Translations under genes and position numbers: made by a program
Shown here: positions 1-8,066 of the stretch, piece after piece
Position numbering within the stretch: position 1 is the first letter of the stretch
How the letters are laid out: the number at the start of each line of letters is the position of its first letter
Source: Phycisphaera mikurensis
Lineage (GTDB): Bacteria > Planctomycetota > Phycisphaerae > UBA1845
Direction: 5' to 3'
DNA: 35,427 nt
NCBI GenBank assembly: GCA_005240095.1
Contig: SBAX01000061.1
Span: forward strand, 1 to 35,427
Notes under the pieces: model-generated
Databases searched by the model: none
What the model saw: only the letters and a program-made list of their open reading frames with translations
Told to the model about the DNA's origin: nothing

Positions 1-2037
1 CTGCGGAACGATGTAGAAGGCGGCGCATCGTTTGATGATCTCACTATCTACCGGTTGCCCTTCGCCGAGCTCCGCGGCGCCGCAACGGGGAATGTCTTTG
101 GTCCGGGCGACCATCGCGAACTGCAAGCCGTGCTGATGGATCCCGACGGCGGATCTCTTACGGGCCGCATACTGCTTGAAGACGCAAGCGGTCGAACGGC
201 CCTGGAACACAGGTTCGCAGTGGAAAAGACGGAAGGGGCGGTGGTCGAACGCCTCAACATGGCGTCCCTGGGCGCAGGGCTGTACCACGCACGGCTCGAG
301 GTTATGGCCGATGGCTCGGTGATCGCTACACGGACGCTCGATTTGGCGTTGCTCGGTGAGACCGCCGGCCAGCATGTCCCTGCTCCTCGCTCCTTCGGCG
401 TCGTGGTGGATCGGTCGGTCAGCGATTCGGGGGTGCAGGTGGCGCTCCTGGAGCGGCAGGGGATGCGGGCGGTGAAGGTGCCCCTCTGGCGGCGGGCGGC
501 ACAGGGGGAGACAGTTAGCGCGGAATTCCTGCAGGAACTTAACCGTCGCGGTTTCCTGGTCACCGCGGCGTTGGACGACCCGCCGGTATCGGGGGGAGAG
601 TCGGGTGCGCAGCGGGCGCGTTCGATCGTGAACTGGCTCAGCGACGACGCGAGTGGATGGCGCGAGGAGCTGGCGGCTGTGGCGGCGCCGTTCGCCGGCG
701 TGTTCCGTTGGTGGCAGATCGGCGGCGACGCTGAGCGAAACGAAACATCGCACGATGACCTGGCGAAGGCTGTGGCGAACGTGCGGACGACGCTGGGTCA
801 GTTTATCACTACTCCCCGCGTGGCCACGGTGGCTTCCCTGCAGGAGGCCCAGGACCGGACGAAGCAGCCCGGGGAACAACTCGTCCTCGAGATCGGCGCC
901 GAGGCGGACTTAGAATCGCTCCCGGGGGCGGTGGGGGAGTTGCGGGCGAAGGGGTATGTGCAGGTGGCGGCGTACGTTGCATCGCTGGGGCCCGAGTATC
1001 GGCGAGACGCGCGGCTCGCGGAGTTCGCGCGGCGGGTGATTTCGGCGCGGCACGCCGGGCTGGATACCGTCTGGGTGCCACAGGCGTGGCACTTGAGGTC
1101 GTCGGAGGGTGACGAGGTCGTGGAGCCGGATGAGGAATTCGTTCTGCTGCGCACGATCGCCGATGTGCTGGGGGATGCGGCGCCGGGTGTGCGCTTGTAT
1201 CCGGCCGATGGAGTTCATTGTCTGGCGTTCCACGCGACGGACCGCACCATGCTGGTGATGTGGGATGACCTTGCTGAGGTCGGGGGGCGAGTGCACAGCG
1301 TGCCCGGCGGGCAGGCGCGAGGTGCAATCGATCTTTGGGGGCGGCCGGTGGCATTGGAGACAGACAGTCTCGGACGGTCGGCGGTTCGGCTGTCATCCAT
1401 GCCGTTGTTCGTGGAAGGGGTAGATGGAGAGATCGTGAACTTTGTAGCTTCCGTCTCCCTGACGCCCGGCCACCTGGAGGCCGGGCAGGAGATCGTCCGG
1501 CACGGTCTGGAGCTGCACGGGGGGGCCGAGGGTTGGAGGGGCGAAGGCACGTTGCAGGGTCCGCCGTCCGTTGAGATCACGCCGCGCAGCTTCGATTTCC
1601 AGGTCGCCGCAGGAAGGACGGAGCGAATCGACCTCCGGGTGCGCTATCCGCACAACGAACCGGCCGGTCGAAAACATTTCGTAGCCAAGCTGCGGGTGGG
1701 GCCGCAGAAGCAGTACGTGGAGGTTCCGGTCTTTGCGGAGCTGGGCATTGCGGACGTGGATGCGTGGGGGACGGCGGTCATTGAGGGGGATGATCTGGTA
1801 CTGCGGCACGTGGTGAGCAATCGGTCCTCATCCGTGCTGAGCTTCCGGGGATCGGCGCGGGTTCCCGGCCGCGAGCGGCAGTATCGACCGTTCGCTAATC
1901 TGGGCCCGGGTGAATCGCAGAGCGTGGAATACCGCTTCGCCGAGGCCGCGAATCTGATCGGCCGGCACGTGCGGCTGATCCTCCAGGAACTGAACGACGG
2001 TCCACGAGTGCACACCGTTGAACTGACCGTGCCGTAG
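1..2037 (+). CDS. Multidomain exported-type protein with (beta/alpha)-barrel-like middle and beta-sandwich tail, 5' partial
   Basis: The frame is open from the first base of the window, so the gene begins upstream; a TTG at 55 is only an internal codon. The first visible residues (about 1-25) look like the end of a carbohydrate-binding or concanavalin-like beta-sandwich. The middle third has features of a TIM-barrel glycosidase-like domain, for example the 'VFRWWQIGGD' and 'GLDTVWVPQAWHL' stretches. It is followed by a small beta domain ('MLVMWDD' to 'MPLFVEGV') of the kind that caps clan GH-A hydrolases. The last 170 residues resemble an NPCBM-associated/NEW3 Ig-like domain, with alternating beta strands and no membrane anchor. 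I cannot identify catalytic acids with certainty, so enzymatic activity is an inference. It converges on clpS with a 56-base gap that holds a hairpin repeat. The protein is probably extracellular or periplasmic, but its N-terminus is not visible. Confidence 0.75.
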   Translation: MRNDVEGGASFDDLTIYRLPFAELRGAATGNVFGPGDHRELQAVLMDPDGGSLTGRILLEDASGRTALEHRFAVEKTEGAVVERLNMASLGAGLYHARLEVMADGSVIATRTLDLALLGETAGQHVPAPRSFGVVVDRSVSDSGVQVALLERQGMRAVKVPLWRRAAQGETVSAEFLQELNRRGFLVTAALDDPPVSGGESGAQRARSIVNWLSDDASGWREELAAVAAPFAGVFRWWQIGGDAERNETSHDDLAKAVANVRTTLGQFITTPRVATVASLQEAQDRTKQPGEQLVLEIGAEADLESLPGAVGELRAKGYVQVAAYVASLGPEYRRDARLAEFARRVISARHAGLDTVWVPQAWHLRSSEGDEVVEPDEEFVLLRTIADVLGDAAPGVRLYPADGVHCLAFHATDRTMLVMWDDLAEVGGRVHSVPGGQARGAIDLWGRPVALETDSLGRSAVRLSSMPLFVEGVDGEIVNFVASVSLTPGHLEAGQEIVRHGLELHGGAEGWRGEGTLQGPPSVEITPRSFDFQVAAGRTERIDLRVRYPHNEPAGRKHFVAKLRVGPQKQYVEVPVFAELGIADVDAWGTAVIEGDDLVLRHVVSNRSSSVLSFRGSARVPGRERQYRPFANLGPGESQSVEYRFAEAANLIGRHVRLILQELNDGPRVHTVELTVP

Positions 2038-2045
2038 TTCAAGGC

Positions 2046-2075
2046 GTCGGCTCGGCAGGAGCCTCGCCCTCCCCA
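2046..2075. repeat. GC-rich hairpin repeat, family R2 copy 1
   Basis: GGCTC (2049-2053) and GAGCC (2059-2063) form a short hairpin, followed by CTCGCCCTCCC. The same string, with one base changed, is found at 9025-9050. It lies between the convergent 5'-partial gene and clpS and could act as a bidirectional transcription stop, although it has no T-run. Confidence 0.55.
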
Positions 2076-2093
2076 TGTTCCCTACGCGTGATG

Positions 2094-2438
2094 CTAGACG
2101 GGGGCGGGTTCGACGAGGCAGGTCATGCTGCCCTGGCAGCGGGGAACGCGCCAGTCGCGGCCGAAGGAGTGGATCTGGTCGCGCTTGAGCTCGGCGCGTT
2201 CGAGGGTGGTGGTGTCCACGATGACCCGCCCGGTGCTGTCCACCTCGTGGGCAAGCGTGAAGGCACTTTCCGGCGGGGTGCCGAAAAGTTTACGCAACAT
2301 CTCGATGACGTAGTCGTAGGTGTGATCGTTGTCGTCGAGAAGGACCACGTGATACTGCGGCGGACGAGCCGGCCGCTGCGTCGGTTGCGGCGCGGGCCGC
2401 GTCTGCGGGGTCTGGGTTGACTGCGCAGTCGTGGTCAT
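2094..2438 (-). CDS. clpS: ATP-dependent Clp protease adaptor ClpS
   Basis: This is a cytosolic adaptor that delivers N-degron substrates to ClpAP-type unfoldases. The 114-residue protein has a proline/threonine-rich flexible N-terminal tail (residues 1-27), then the ClpS core beginning 'YHVVLLDDNDHTYDYVIEML'. The acidic 'DDND' and the later 'LAHEVDSTGRVIV' correspond to the substrate-pocket Asp pair and His of characterised ClpS proteins. The C-terminus ends in an extra 'RDWRVPRCQGSMTCLVEPA' segment, longer than E. coli ClpS and similar to variants seen in other phyla. It lies 59 bases downstream of miaB on the same strand, so co-transcription is possible. No strong ribosome binding site precedes the ATG. 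The family assignment is firm; which Clp unfoldase it serves cannot be seen here. Confidence 0.92.
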   Translation of the reverse strand: MTTTAQSTQTPQTRPAPQPTQRPARPPQYHVVLLDDNDHTYDYVIEMLRKLFGTPPESAFTLAHEVDSTGRVIVDTTTLERAELKRDQIHSFGRDWRVPRCQGSMTCLVEPAPV

Positions 2439-2497
2439 GTCGGCACTTTTCTAGCCGAACCGATGTTGCGATGCAAGAGGTCGGCGGGGGAACTTTG

Positions 2498-4000
2498 TCA
2501 GGCGGCGCCGAGAATGGGCAGGGAGCGATCGCGGGGCGCTCTTGACGCCGGCGCGAAATCGCGCATGCGGATGAGCTCGCCATGGAGGGTAAGCGCGGTG
2601 GCGTCGACGATGCGCACGTCGGCAAGGGCGCCGATGTGCTTCTGCTCGCCAGAGAAGACAACAATCTGATCACTGCGCGTGCGGCCGACGAGCTGATCCG
2701 AGCGGCGCCAGCCCACTTCCTCGCCGCGGGACTGCTCGGCCTCCTGGGCCTTGAGAGCGGCCTTGCTGAAGCCCTCGATGAGCACTTCGACGGTCGATCC
2801 CACCAGGGCCTGATTGGCCGGCTGGGAAATCCGCTCCTGTAGTTTCAATAGCTCCAGATTGCGGCGACGCTTGACCTGCTCCGGAACATCGTCGGCGTCG
2901 CGCTTGTCGGCCACCGTGCCCGGGCGCGGGGAATACTTGAACACGAAGATGTTCTTGAAGCGGCAGCGCTCGATCAACTCCATTGTGCGCTGATGATCTT
3001 CCTCGGTTTCTCCGCAGAAGCCCACGATGAAGTCGCTGGCGATCGCGATTCCGGGCACGATCTGCCGGGCGTGGTCGATGAGCTCGACGTACTGACTGAC
3101 GGAGTACTGCCGCCGCATGCGTTTGAGGACCGGGTCGCTGCCGCTTTGGGCGGGGATGTGCAGGTATTCACACACCTGGGGGATGTCGCGCATGGCGTAG
3201 AGGATGTCGTCGGTGAAATCCCCGGGATAGCTGGTGACGAAGCGGAGGCGCTCGATTCCGGACACCGCGCCCACCCGTTCGAGGAGTTCGGCGAAGCGTA
3301 CCGTACGGCCGTTTTCCTGCTGAACGTAGCTGTTGACGGTCTGGCCGAGGAGGGTGATCTCGCGGGCGCCTCGGTCGGCGAGCATGTGAGCCTCGGCCAC
3401 GATCTGGGCGGCGGGGCGGCTACGCTCCGGGCCGCGGGTAAAGGGGACCACGCAAAAGGTGCAGAACTTGTCGCAGCCGCGCTGCACGCGGATGTAGGAC
3501 TGGAGCACGTTCTGATCGGGCCCCGGCGTTCGGGCCAGATCCAGGGCCTCCACGGAGTCGAATTCCAGGGCCCGCTGGAGCGGGGTGCTCTTGCGGGAAA
3601 GCGATTGGGCCAGGGCGATGGCGCGGGTGCGGCGGCCGCGGACCTCGTCGATGAGCGCGGGGACCTTGTTGAGTTCGCCTGGGCCACAGACCAGGTCCAC
3701 ATGGGGCATCTTGTCGAAAATGCCGTCGGGGTCGCGCTCCGCCATGCAGCCGATGACCCCGATGACCATCTCGGGCTTTTTCTGCTTGGGCTTCTTGAGG
3801 GCCCCGAGGCGCGAAAGCACCTTCTGCTCGGCGTGATCCCGCACCGAGCAGGTGTTGATGAGCACCACGTCGGCGGTGGTCATCTTTGGCGTGGGCTCAT
3901 AGCCCAGGGCGCGGAGCTGGCCTAAGACGAGCTCGCTGTCGAGTACGTTCATCTGGCAGCCCATGGTCTCGAGATAGACGGTCTTGGCGCCTCCGCCCAT
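2498..4000 (-). CDS. miaB: tRNA-2-methylthio-N6-dimethylallyladenosine synthase MiaB
   Basis: This radical-SAM methylthiotransferase converts i6A37 to ms2i6A37 in tRNAs reading UNN codons. The 500-residue protein shows the three family parts. The N-terminal UPF0004 domain has cluster cysteines C15 ('GCQMN'), C51 ('NTCSV') and C85 ('GCMAE'). The radical-SAM core has C176-x3-C180-x2-C183 ('RGCDKFCTFC'). A C-terminal TRAM-like region carries the 'GRTRSDQIVVF' stretch. It is slightly longer than E. coli MiaB (474). The 'QRGCDKFCTFCVVPFTRGPERSR' region favours MiaB over RimO or MtaB. The ATG at 4000 lies directly before the conserved 'KTVYLETMGCQMN' start, and no clear Shine-Dalgarno is present. 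Confidence 0.95.
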   Translation of the reverse strand: MGGGAKTVYLETMGCQMNVLDSELVLGQLRALGYEPTPKMTTADVVLINTCSVRDHAEQKVLSRLGALKKPKQKKPEMVIGVIGCMAERDPDGIFDKMPHVDLVCGPGELNKVPALIDEVRGRRTRAIALAQSLSRKSTPLQRALEFDSVEALDLARTPGPDQNVLQSYIRVQRGCDKFCTFCVVPFTRGPERSRPAAQIVAEAHMLADRGAREITLLGQTVNSYVQQENGRTVRFAELLERVGAVSGIERLRFVTSYPGDFTDDILYAMRDIPQVCEYLHIPAQSGSDPVLKRMRRQYSVSQYVELIDHARQIVPGIAIASDFIVGFCGETEEDHQRTMELIERCRFKNIFVFKYSPRPGTVADKRDADDVPEQVKRRRNLELLKLQERISQPANQALVGSTVEVLIEGFSKAALKAQEAEQSRGEEVGWRRSDQLVGRTRSDQIVVFSGEQKHIGALADVRIVDATALTLHGELIRMRDFAPASRAPRDRSLPILGAA

Positions 4001-4058
4001 AGTGAGACGATTCTAGGCAAGGCTCGGCTGGACGGCAAAGTCACTTGTGCTCGGGACC

Positions 4059-4093
4059 TTGTCCGGTCGAAACCCGCCCGTAGAATCCAGCAA
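4059..4093 (+). promoter_or_regulatory. Candidate promoter for a leaderless nucleotidyltransferase mRNA
   Basis: TTGTCC (4059-4064) and TAGAAT (4081-4086) are separated by 16 bases, each close to the sigma-70 consensus. The ATG at 4093 is about where transcription would begin and has no ribosome binding site, so a leaderless transcript would fit. This rests on motif matching alone. Confidence 0.3.
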
Positions 4094-4401
4094 TGATTCC
4101 GCTGGTCCATGACAATCTGGCAGCCATCGAGGGCTTATGCCACCGATTCCACGTCGCCCGGTTGGAGGTCTTCGGATCTGCAGCCGATGGTGGGTTCGAT
4201 CCTGCCACGAGCGACGTAGACTTTCTGGTTGAGTTCAAGCCGCTCGAGCCGGGACCGCTCGCCGACGCCTACTTTGGATTGCTTGCGGAACTTGCCACGC
4301 TCTTTGGTCGCAGGGTCGACCTGGTGACGCCAAAGGCGATCCGCAACCCGTACTTCCTTCGCGGCGTGAATGAGACACGCCGACTTCTCTATGCGGCATG
4401 A
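4093..4401 (+). CDS. Minimal nucleotidyltransferase (MNT/MntA-like), no HEPN partner
   Basis: The 102-residue single-domain protein belongs to the DNA polymerase beta-like nucleotidyltransferases. The signature is intact: G28-S29, then D41-x-D43 in the 'GSAADGGFDPATSDVDFLVEF' region, and a third acidic residue D76 in 'RRVDLVTP'. Characterised MntA proteins AMPylate a HEPN-domain RNase toxin (HepT) encoded next door and so neutralise it. Here no HEPN ORF lies on either side: upstream is the divergently read miaB, and downstream a convergent membrane protein gene overlaps the last 13 bases. It is therefore either an orphan antitoxin relic or an independent nucleotidyltransferase. The family call is strong; the biological role is open. 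Confidence 0.85.
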   Translation: MIPLVHDNLAAIEGLCHRFHVARLEVFGSAADGGFDPATSDVDFLVEFKPLEPGPLADAYFGLLAELATLFGRRVDLVTPKAIRNPYFLRGVNETRRLLYAA

Positions 4402-4886
4402 TCCGCAGGGTTGGAATCCAATCCCTGAGTTGGCCCTCCGACACCGTTCTCGTCGCCGATCAGTTGGCGCACAGCGGAGCTGATCGTGGTTCCGCATTCA
4501 GGGCAGCGCCGACCTGTAACTCCTCGAAGACAGTAGCCGCAGCTTACACACACCGGAACCCCACATTTGATTAACTCGTCGCGGAGAAACCGGGGCGCCC
4601 AGCGATACATGGCCCATCGGATCATAAGGCCCATGGCCAGCCCCGTTGCGGCGCCCTGGATCGTGGCTCGCCATCCACGGGGGATACCGTGAATTGTGGA
4701 ACAAAGGACGTAGGTGACGAAGGCGACAGCCGCGCAGAGTGTAACTCCCAACGTCATGATGAGCCGCAGCTGACGCCGCCTCTGGTGCTTTTCAAAGCGC
4801 CGTATCGCAGCGTCGCGCTGTTCGGCACTCGGAAACAGAGCGACTTCCGGGAGGTCGTCGAGATAGGAGTGTCCGAGCCGGCGCAC
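4389..4886 (-). CDS. Small membrane protein with C-terminal zinc ribbon
   Basis: The 165-residue protein of unknown function starts at a GTG. It has a charged N-terminal helix (residues 20-41), two hydrophobic segments (about 42-63 and 74-92), and a cytosolic zinc-ribbon motif C113-x2-C116 ... C128-x2-C131 ('CVSCGYCLRG' and 'RRCPECG'). This arrangement recurs in many uncharacterised planctomycete proteins, where the ribbon reads 'CxxCGYxLxG...CPECG'. A perfect TATAAT lies just upstream. The 3' end overlaps the nucleotidyltransferase gene tail to tail by 13 bases. No catalytic motif is visible; a regulatory or scaffold role at the membrane is only a guess. Confidence 0.75.
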   Translation of the reverse strand: MRRLGHSYLDDLPEVALFPSAEQRDAAIRRFEKHQRRRQLRLIMTLGVTLCAAVAFVTYVLCSTIHGIPRGWRATIQGAATGLAMGLMIRWAMYRWAPRFLRDELIKCGVPVCVSCGYCLRGVTGRRCPECGTTISSAVRQLIGDENGVGGPTQGLDSNPADHAA

Positions 4887-4894
4887 GAGTGGCG

Positions 4895-4923
4895 ATTATA
4901 GACAAAGCCGAGGCTCGTGTGGA
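4895..4923 (-). promoter_or_regulatory. Candidate sigma-70 promoter of the zinc-ribbon membrane protein
   Basis: On the minus strand TCCACA (4918-4923) precedes a perfect TATAAT (4895-4900) by 17 bases. Transcription would begin near 4888, almost at the GTG start (4886), so the message would be leaderless. Confidence 0.35.
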
Positions 4924-5051
4924 TCGATGGACGCCTAGCGAGCACACCTTCACGAACCGTAATCCGATTGCAGGGCTGGCACGAGTGCCTTGCGAGGGGC
5001 GCCGAGGATGCCAGTGGCCTACAGGATGCATAGAATGTTCGGAGAACGACC

Positions 5052-5882
5052 ATGGCTCGTGAGGCCCATCGCGCGTTTTCGTTCTTGCCGGTCAATCGGC
5101 GGGAGGAGAAGCCGCGCACGCGGGGGCTGACGGAGATTCGCGGGCCGTATTACACGCCCATGGGGAAGCGCTATCTTTCCGACGTGTTGGAGACCATGGG
5201 GGCGTACGTCGACTCGCTGAAGTACGCGGGGGGATCGTTTGCCCTCATGCCGCGACCGGCGGTCAAAGAGCTCATCGACTTGGCCCACCACCACCAGGTA
5301 CAGGTGTCCACGGGAGGCTTTATCGAGCGGGTGCTGACCTGGGGCGCGGTGGCCGTCGATGAGTATCTGGCGGAATGCAAGGCCCTCGGCTTCGACATTG
5401 TCGAAATCTCAAGCGGCTTTATCACCGTCCCGCTCGATGACTGGGTACGGCTGGTAGAGAAGGTGCGCAGCGCGGGGCTTAAGCCCAAACCGGAGGTGGG
5501 GATTCAATTCGGCGCCGGCGGGGCAAGTAGCGCCGAGACGCTGGAAGCCACGGGGACCGGCGATCCGGGCTGGATGATCCAGCAGGCCAAACGCCTCCTC
5601 GATGCCGGGGCGGAGATCATCATGATCGAGTCCGAAGGCATCACCGAGAGTGTCCGGCAATGGCGCACCGACGTTCCTGCGAAGGTGGCCGGGTCATTGG
5701 GACTCGAGAAGGTCATGTTCGAGGCCGCCGATCCCGCGGTCTTCAGTTGGTACATCCGCAACTTCGGCCCGGAAGTCAATCTCTTCGTGGACCACAGTCA
5801 GATCGTGCAGCTCGAGTGTCTGCGCAGTGGCCTGTGGGGCACCAATGAGCTGTGGGGGCGAGTGCAGACGTACAAGGGATGA
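5052..5882 (+). CDS. Phosphosulfolactate synthase family protein (ComA-like)
   Basis: The 276-residue protein matches the ComA family, a TIM barrel that adds sulfite to phosphoenolpyruvate to give (2R)-phosphosulfolactate in the coenzyme M and sulfolactate pathways. Visible hallmarks include 'GGSFALMP', 'VSTGGFIERVL', 'GFDIVEISSGFI', 'KPKPEVGIQFG', 'IIMIESEGI', 'VMFEAADPAVF' and 'VNLFVDHSQIVQLECLRSGLWG'. The Shine-Dalgarno GGAG lies 8 bases before the ATG. No ComB phosphatase, ComC dehydrogenase or ComDE decarboxylase gene is in the window, so the product's fate is unknown. Plant HSA32 proteins share this fold with unclear chemistry, so the substrate here is not proven. Confidence 0.88.
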   Translation: MAREAHRAFSFLPVNRREEKPRTRGLTEIRGPYYTPMGKRYLSDVLETMGAYVDSLKYAGGSFALMPRPAVKELIDLAHHHQVQVSTGGFIERVLTWGAVAVDEYLAECKALGFDIVEISSGFITVPLDDWVRLVEKVRSAGLKPKPEVGIQFGAGGASSAETLEATGTGDPGWMIQQAKRLLDAGAEIIMIESEGITESVRQWRTDVPAKVAGSLGLEKVMFEAADPAVFSWYIRNFGPEVNLFVDHSQIVQLECLRSGLWGTNELWGRVQTYKG

Positions 5883-5899
5883 AGGGCAGAGGAAGGCCT

Positions 5900-5940
5900 T
5901 GGCCCTCACCCCAGCCCTCTCCCTGCGAGGGAGAGAGAGA
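5900..5940. repeat. Dispersed hairpin repeat R1, copy A
   Basis: CCCTCACCCC is followed by a CCCTCTCCCT/AGGGAGAG inverted pair. It is the first of five copies in the window and lies 20 bases after the comA-like stop codon. It could fold in RNA as a terminator-like stem, but it lacks a T-run. Confidence 0.75.
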
Positions 5941-6074
5941 ACTGCTCGGCGCGAGCCTTGCTCTGCGGAGCAGTACGACGTGTCTGGCGATCAAGCCTGC
6001 TTCCTTACGGTCGCGTTACCGATTGCTCCGCTGCATCGCAGCGTCCGCGCGGGCTTGAAGCCCGCGGCTCGCGC

Positions 6075-8066
6075 CTAACGGTTAAGCCAGTTCTGGAAGG
6101 CGTCGAAGGAGTACGGCCTGCCGAGGAAATCGCGGACGAGGTCTTCGGCTTTCTTGGAGCCGCCGGGGTCGAGGATGGCTTCGCGATAGCGGCGGGCGGT
6201 CGCGGAGTTGAGCATGCCCTCCTGCTCGAACTTGCTGAGCAGGTCCTTGGCGATGACCAGGGACCACATGTAGGTATAGTAGATCGCAGAATAGCCGTCC
6301 AGGTGACCGAAGTTGCACTGGAAGTGGGTATCCTCGACATAGTCAAAGAGGCTGTACTTGTCCTGCAGCGCGATCATGAGCGCGGTTGTGTCCAGCGACG
6401 ACGGGTCGCGGTTGTAGTAGTTGAGGGAGACGGCCGCATAGAACATCTGGTGGGCGGCCTGGAGGCCTTTGCCGAAGTCGCGGGCGCGGCCGAGCTTTTC
6501 CACCATCTCGGCGGGAATAGCCTTACCGGTTTGATAATGCCGGGCGAAGGAACGCAGAGCCTCAAGGTCGTAGCACCATTCCTCCAGGATCTGCGAGGGC
6601 GCCTCCACGAAATCCCATTCTGTGCTGATGCCGCTGTTGCCGATCCAGCGCTGGCGCCCGGCGAAGAGGTAGTGGAGCAGGTGGCCGAACTCGTGGAAGA
6701 AAGTGGTGACGTCGCTGTGCTCCATAAGCGCCACGCCGTCGGGGCTGTCCTTGGGATTGGGGAAGTTGCAGACGAGCACGGCCTGGGGTAGCCGGTCGCC
6801 GGCGATGCCGGCGCGATAGTCGAACTGGGCCGCGTGCCCGTACTTGTCGGTCCGGGGGAACATGTCGAGATAGAAGCGGGCGATGTGTGTCGATCCCTCG
6901 TAGACATCCCAGGCCGTCACGTCGAGGTGCCATAGCCTGAGGCCCTCAACTTCTCGATAGGACACGCCGAACAGTTTGCTGGTCAGATCGAACAGTCCGC
7001 GCTGGACGTCGGGGAAGTTGAAGTACGGCCGGGCCTCCTGGGCGTCGAAGGCATACTCTTCGGCCTTGACGCGTTGTTCGTAGTAGGCCTTCTCCCAGTC
7101 TTCGACCTTCGTAGCGGAGGGATCGTCCTTGCACTTTCGTTCGAGAAGCTGGGCATAGTCGCGTTGCGCGGGGCTGGCGCTGATTGCCGCGATCTTGTCG
7201 ATGAAGGACTGGGCATTGGCGCTCGAGGCGATCATCTTGTCCTCGGTGATGTACTCGGCCCACGTCGGGTAGCCCAGAAGATTGGCCAGCTCGTGTCTTT
7301 TCTTGAGGATTTCCTGGAGCACGCTCAGGTTCTTGGGATAGCCGCGATCCTTGTGCTCGCGGTAGAGGCGGCGGCGGGCCTCAGCGCTTCGGGCGTACGT
7401 GGCAAAGGGCACGTAGTCCGGCGTGCGGGTGCTGACGCGGATTCTTCCGTCCGCGGCGGGGCGATGCTTGTCGATCCAATCCGCCGGTAATCCCTCCAGC
7501 TGATTCGCGGAGTCAAGGGCGATCTCACGTTCGTCCTCGCGGATGTTGCGGGCGAATTCCTGGCCGAGCTTGACGATCTCGTCGTTGATGGCGGCGATGC
7601 GCTGACGAACATCGTCGGGCTCATCTACGCCGGCGCGGCGGAAGTCGCGGAGGCGTTTTTCGACGAAGAACTTCGTGTCGGGACCCTCGTGGGCGACCTC
7701 CAGCCTTCGAAAGGCTTCGTAGAGCTGGCGATCGAGGCTAAGCTCGGTGAGGTATTTGGCGACGGCCTGCTCCGATTCCTCGGCGGCGGTGCGGACGCCG
7801 GCGTCGGGGTGAACGCGGGAGAACAGCGCGGCCTCGGCGGAGGCCGCGTCGAGATGCATCATCATGTGGTTGTAGGGTACGAGCGTGTTGCTGACTGTCC
7901 GCGGAGCCCGTGCCTCGACGATTCGCTCCCGATAGGCCTTGGCCCAGGCGAGATGTTCGGCGCTATCGCCGCTCAATTCCGCGGCAGTGCGATCCGGCGG
8001 CGTGCGCCCGAGGTCCCAATCCGTGCCAGGGGCGTTAGCTGTTGGCACGCCGGAAGCGAAACTCAT
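6075..8066 (-). CDS. M3-family oligoendopeptidase (thimet oligopeptidase / oligopeptidase A type)
   Basis: The 663-residue zinc metallopeptidase probably degrades short peptides in the cytosol, as M3A enzymes do. The zinc-binding HExxH motif is H458-E459-F-G-H462 in 'TTFFHEFGHLLHYLF', and the third ligand glutamate lies about 28 residues later in 'EAPSQILEEW'. The long helical N-terminal half and the conserved C-terminal 'YYTYMWSLVIAKDLLSKFEQEG', 'GGSKKAEDLVRDFLGRPYSFDAF' complete the fold. There is no convincing signal peptide. Its start overlaps the end of the upstream DUF6265-like gene by 32 bases, which suggests translational coupling. Length is normal for the family. Confidence 0.93.
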   Translation of the reverse strand: MSFASGVPTANAPGTDWDLGRTPPDRTAAELSGDSAEHLAWAKAYRERIVEARAPRTVSNTLVPYNHMMMHLDAASAEAALFSRVHPDAGVRTAAEESEQAVAKYLTELSLDRQLYEAFRRLEVAHEGPDTKFFVEKRLRDFRRAGVDEPDDVRQRIAAINDEIVKLGQEFARNIREDEREIALDSANQLEGLPADWIDKHRPAADGRIRVSTRTPDYVPFATYARSAEARRRLYREHKDRGYPKNLSVLQEILKKRHELANLLGYPTWAEYITEDKMIASSANAQSFIDKIAAISASPAQRDYAQLLERKCKDDPSATKVEDWEKAYYEQRVKAEEYAFDAQEARPYFNFPDVQRGLFDLTSKLFGVSYREVEGLRLWHLDVTAWDVYEGSTHIARFYLDMFPRTDKYGHAAQFDYRAGIAGDRLPQAVLVCNFPNPKDSPDGVALMEHSDVTTFFHEFGHLLHYLFAGRQRWIGNSGISTEWDFVEAPSQILEEWCYDLEALRSFARHYQTGKAIPAEMVEKLGRARDFGKGLQAAHQMFYAAVSLNYYNRDPSSLDTTALMIALQDKYSLFDYVEDTHFQCNFGHLDGYSAIYYTYMWSLVIAKDLLSKFEQEGMLNSATARRYREAILDPGGSKKAEDLVRDFLGRPYSFDAFQNWLNR

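Noticed and set aside
2993-3925. 310-residue plus-strand ORF opposite miaB
   Set aside because: It is the antisense shadow of a confidently assigned gene in GC-rich DNA. Similar long shadows opposite the M3 peptidase, M24 peptidase, PrpD, EtfA and ThiO genes were dropped for the same reason.
4093-4500. HEPN toxin gene downstream of the nucleotidyltransferase
   Set aside because: The plus-strand frame after the stop codon contains no HEPN RxxxxH motif or helical pattern and is antisense to the zinc-ribbon membrane protein.
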